From Candidatus Gastranaerophilales bacterium (GTDB lineage: Bacteria > Cyanobacteriota > Vampirovibrionia > Gastranaerophilales > Gastranaerophilaceae), in contig CANRGC010000016.1 of NCBI GenBank assembly GCA_947630045.1, forward strand, positions 1 to 43,401: a DNA stretch of 43,401 nucleotides, in the 5' to 3' direction. Each line of letters starts with the position of its first letter. The stretch's first letter is position 1. Below are positions 42,536 through 43,401 of this stretch, one piece after another. The notes beneath the pieces were generated by a model. That model was not told the origin of the DNA and made no database searches. It saw only the letters and a list, made by a program, of their open reading frames with translations. The translations under genes and the position numbers were made by a program.

Positions 42536-42870
42536 GTAGGGTGGACTTTAGTCCACCAATTAGCTTAAGGTATGCACTAAGTTCTTCGTTTGTTTTCGCT
42601 TTACGGAGCTTATTTCGCTTTCTTTTCTTTGTTCAAGCGCCCATCAAAGAAAAGAAAGCGAAGGTAAAGAAAAGAAAGAGGGCTTGAACCATTGCGGGGA
42701 ACTTTAAAAACGTGCACTAAATTCAACATTATTGCTTCGGACAACTCGTGGCTTTGCCACTCAAACAGTCCTTCGCAATAACATTTCATTAAGTGCACGT
42801 GTAGAAAATTATTTTATCTTTTAAATTGAAAAATCTTAAACAATAACCGGTAGGCTAAAGCCTACCCTAC
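42536..42870. repeat. 335-bp palindrome-ended element (copy C)
   Basis: It begins with GTAGGGTGGACTTTAGTCC and ends with GGTAGGCTAAAGCCTACC plus CTAC. Each end is itself a palindrome, and the two ends are imperfect inverted repeats of each other (22 bases, GTAGGGT/ACCCTAC identical). Inside is a 16-bp perfect stem at 42616-42660 and a nested inverted repeat at 42710-42800, whose arms start ACGTGCACT and end TATTGC. No coding capacity. MITE/REP-like. Confidence 0.6.
42616..42660. repeat. 16-bp perfect inverted repeat within copy C
   Basis: CGCTTTCTTTTCTTTG and CAAAGAAAAGAAAGCG flank a 13-base loop. A strong hairpin or cruciform; no T-run follows, so it is not a simple terminator. Confidence 0.8.
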
Positions 42871-42908
42871 AAGCTGCAGTCTTACACATCTAAACGCCAT
42901 AAAAGAAT

Positions 42909-43022
42909 GTAGGGTGGACTTTAGTCCACCAATTATTGTTTAAACTATAAAAACTTTTCTCTTGTGCACTTAATGAAATCTTGTTGCATAGAAAGCAATC
43001 GGTAGACTATAGCCTACCCTAC
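42909..43022. repeat. 114-bp palindrome-ended element (copy A)
   Basis: Bounded by the same end palindromes as copy C (second end GGTAGACTATAGCCTACC). The core includes GTGCACTTAATGAAATC, also found in copy B, and its start matches the right arm of copy C's inner hairpin. About 90% identical to copy B. Confidence 0.75.
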
Positions 43023-43038
43023 AAGTTTACACCGGTAA

Positions 43039-43063
43039 GACCCTGAAACAAGTTCAGGGTGAC
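43039..43063. repeat. short palindrome between copies A and B
   Basis: ACCCTGAA-ACAAG-TTCAGGGT is a perfect 8-bp inverted repeat, similar in design to the end palindromes. It occupies the spacer between the two elements. Confidence 0.6.
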
Positions 43064-43081
43064 AAACACGCAGGGCAGCAC

Positions 43082-43200
43082 GTAGGGTGGACTTTAGTCC
43101 ACCAATTATTGTTAAACTACTATAATAAAAACTTTTCTCTCGTGTACTTAATGAAATCTTGTTGCATAGAAAGCAATCGGTAGGCTAAAGCCTACCCTAC
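43082..43200. repeat. 119-bp palindrome-ended element (copy B)
   Basis: Matches copy A with a 5-base length difference in the AT-rich part. It has the ends GTAGGGTGGACTTTAGTCC and AAAGCCTACCCTAC. A second flank repeat, CTTACACATCTAAAC, follows both this copy and copy C. Confidence 0.75.
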
Positions 43201-43240
43201 AAACTGCCCTACAAACCGTCTTACACATCTAAACACCATA

Positions 43241-43265
43241 AAAGCCCTGTAAATTACAGGGCTTT
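43241..43265. terminator. inverted repeat, likely terminator of the last gene
   Basis: AAAGCCCTGTAA-A-TTACAGGGCTTT is a perfect 12-bp stem. On the minus strand it follows the stop of the partial gene and has a TTTTA run, so it may end that gene. Confidence 0.6.
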
Positions 43266-43271
43266 ATTTCC

Positions 43272-43401
43272 CTACACGCTTTCTTTAACTTTATCTTTAG
43301 TTTTCGTTTTATCCTTTACTTTACCTTTATCTTTACCTTTCATCTTATCTTTTCCGAGTTCAATATGAACTCCTGCGGAAAGAGAAACTCCGTTTCTTCC
43401 T
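43272..43401 (-). CDS. C-terminus of a Lys-rich protein (partial)
   Basis: Forty-two codons run to a TAG at 43272. The visible part reads GRNGVSLSAGVHIELG, followed by a low-complexity tail with Lys-Asp-Lys and Lys-Gly-Lys units. The GVSLSAG stretch recalls DUF4236-type small proteins, but too little is visible to judge. The start lies beyond the window. Confidence 0.6.
   Translation of the reverse strand, partial: GRNGVSLSAGVHIELGKDKMKGKDKGKVKDKTKTKDKVKESV

Noticed and set aside
42610-42798. Minus-strand frame in repeat copy C
   Set aside because: It spans the palindromic arms and has no ribosome site; a by-product of the repeat.

Overview
The window is a low-GC chromosomal segment, about one gene per kb on both strands. 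It fits a non-photosynthetic relative of the cyanobacteria, most likely a gut-type Gastranaerophilales (Melainabacteria/Vampirovibrionia). Pointers are a DUF4330-like membrane protein, an IctB/O-antigen-ligase-like protein, a heptose kinase (so an LPS-type envelope), many NarL/LuxR-type regulators, pseudopilin and GspE/PilB-like genes, and two copies of a direct-repeat box resembling the cyanobacterial HLR1 site. This placement is inferred from gene content and was not tested by phylogeny.

Layout. 1-80: a tRNA 3' end running into a terminator, then a tRNA-like hairpin fragment. 204-3142: an envelope operon (heptose-7-phosphate kinase, DUF4330-like, O-antigen ligase-like). 3228-4055: a lineage-type membrane protein. 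4069-6546 (-): bioD and a secreted GHL10-family glycosidase-like protein. 6635-9560: a small conserved protein, a NarL-type regulator and etfBA. 9688-18975: two very large unrecognised membrane proteins around a Ski2-like helicase, a small tail-anchored protein, a receiver-less LuxR protein and a sigma-70 factor. 19112-22586: a hybrid kinase, its response regulator and a secreted protein in one overlapping operon. 22588-23717 (-): tsaE-tsaB. 23811-27569: a 58-codon gene, then the operon tatD, small protein, tlyA, SEC-C protein, thioredoxin-like protein. 27631-29133 (-): phosphohexomutase. 29212-30257: receiver-STAS-like fusion and tRNA-Gly(TCC). 30691-35529: pseudopilin facing an operon of histidine kinase, receiver and degenerate GspE/PilB-like ATPase. 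35784-42272: phosphodiester glycosidase, zinc ribbon protein, alaS, an unknown and a Xer recombinase. 42225-43265: an island of tandem and palindromic repeats. The end holds the lysine-rich C-terminus of another protein.

How the parts work together. Signalling and regulation dominate: two histidine kinases, two NarL-type regulators plus a LuxR-type HTH protein, two other receiver proteins and a sigma factor. Several genes have an extended -10 hexamer ending 6-8 nt before the ATG and no Shine-Dalgarno, so leaderless mRNAs look common. Others (7145, 23811, 33541) have clear Shine-Dalgarno sequences.

The signals I find most worth a second look are: (1) two near-identical HLR1-like direct repeats, one overlapping the etfBA promoter; (2) the leaderless promoter architecture; (3) a set of lineage-type proteins that seem to share a short aromatic-Gly N-terminal tag; (4) the kinase-receiver-degenerate ATPase operon; (5) the nested palindromic elements and the 137-bp tandem repeat that supplies the end of the xer gene.
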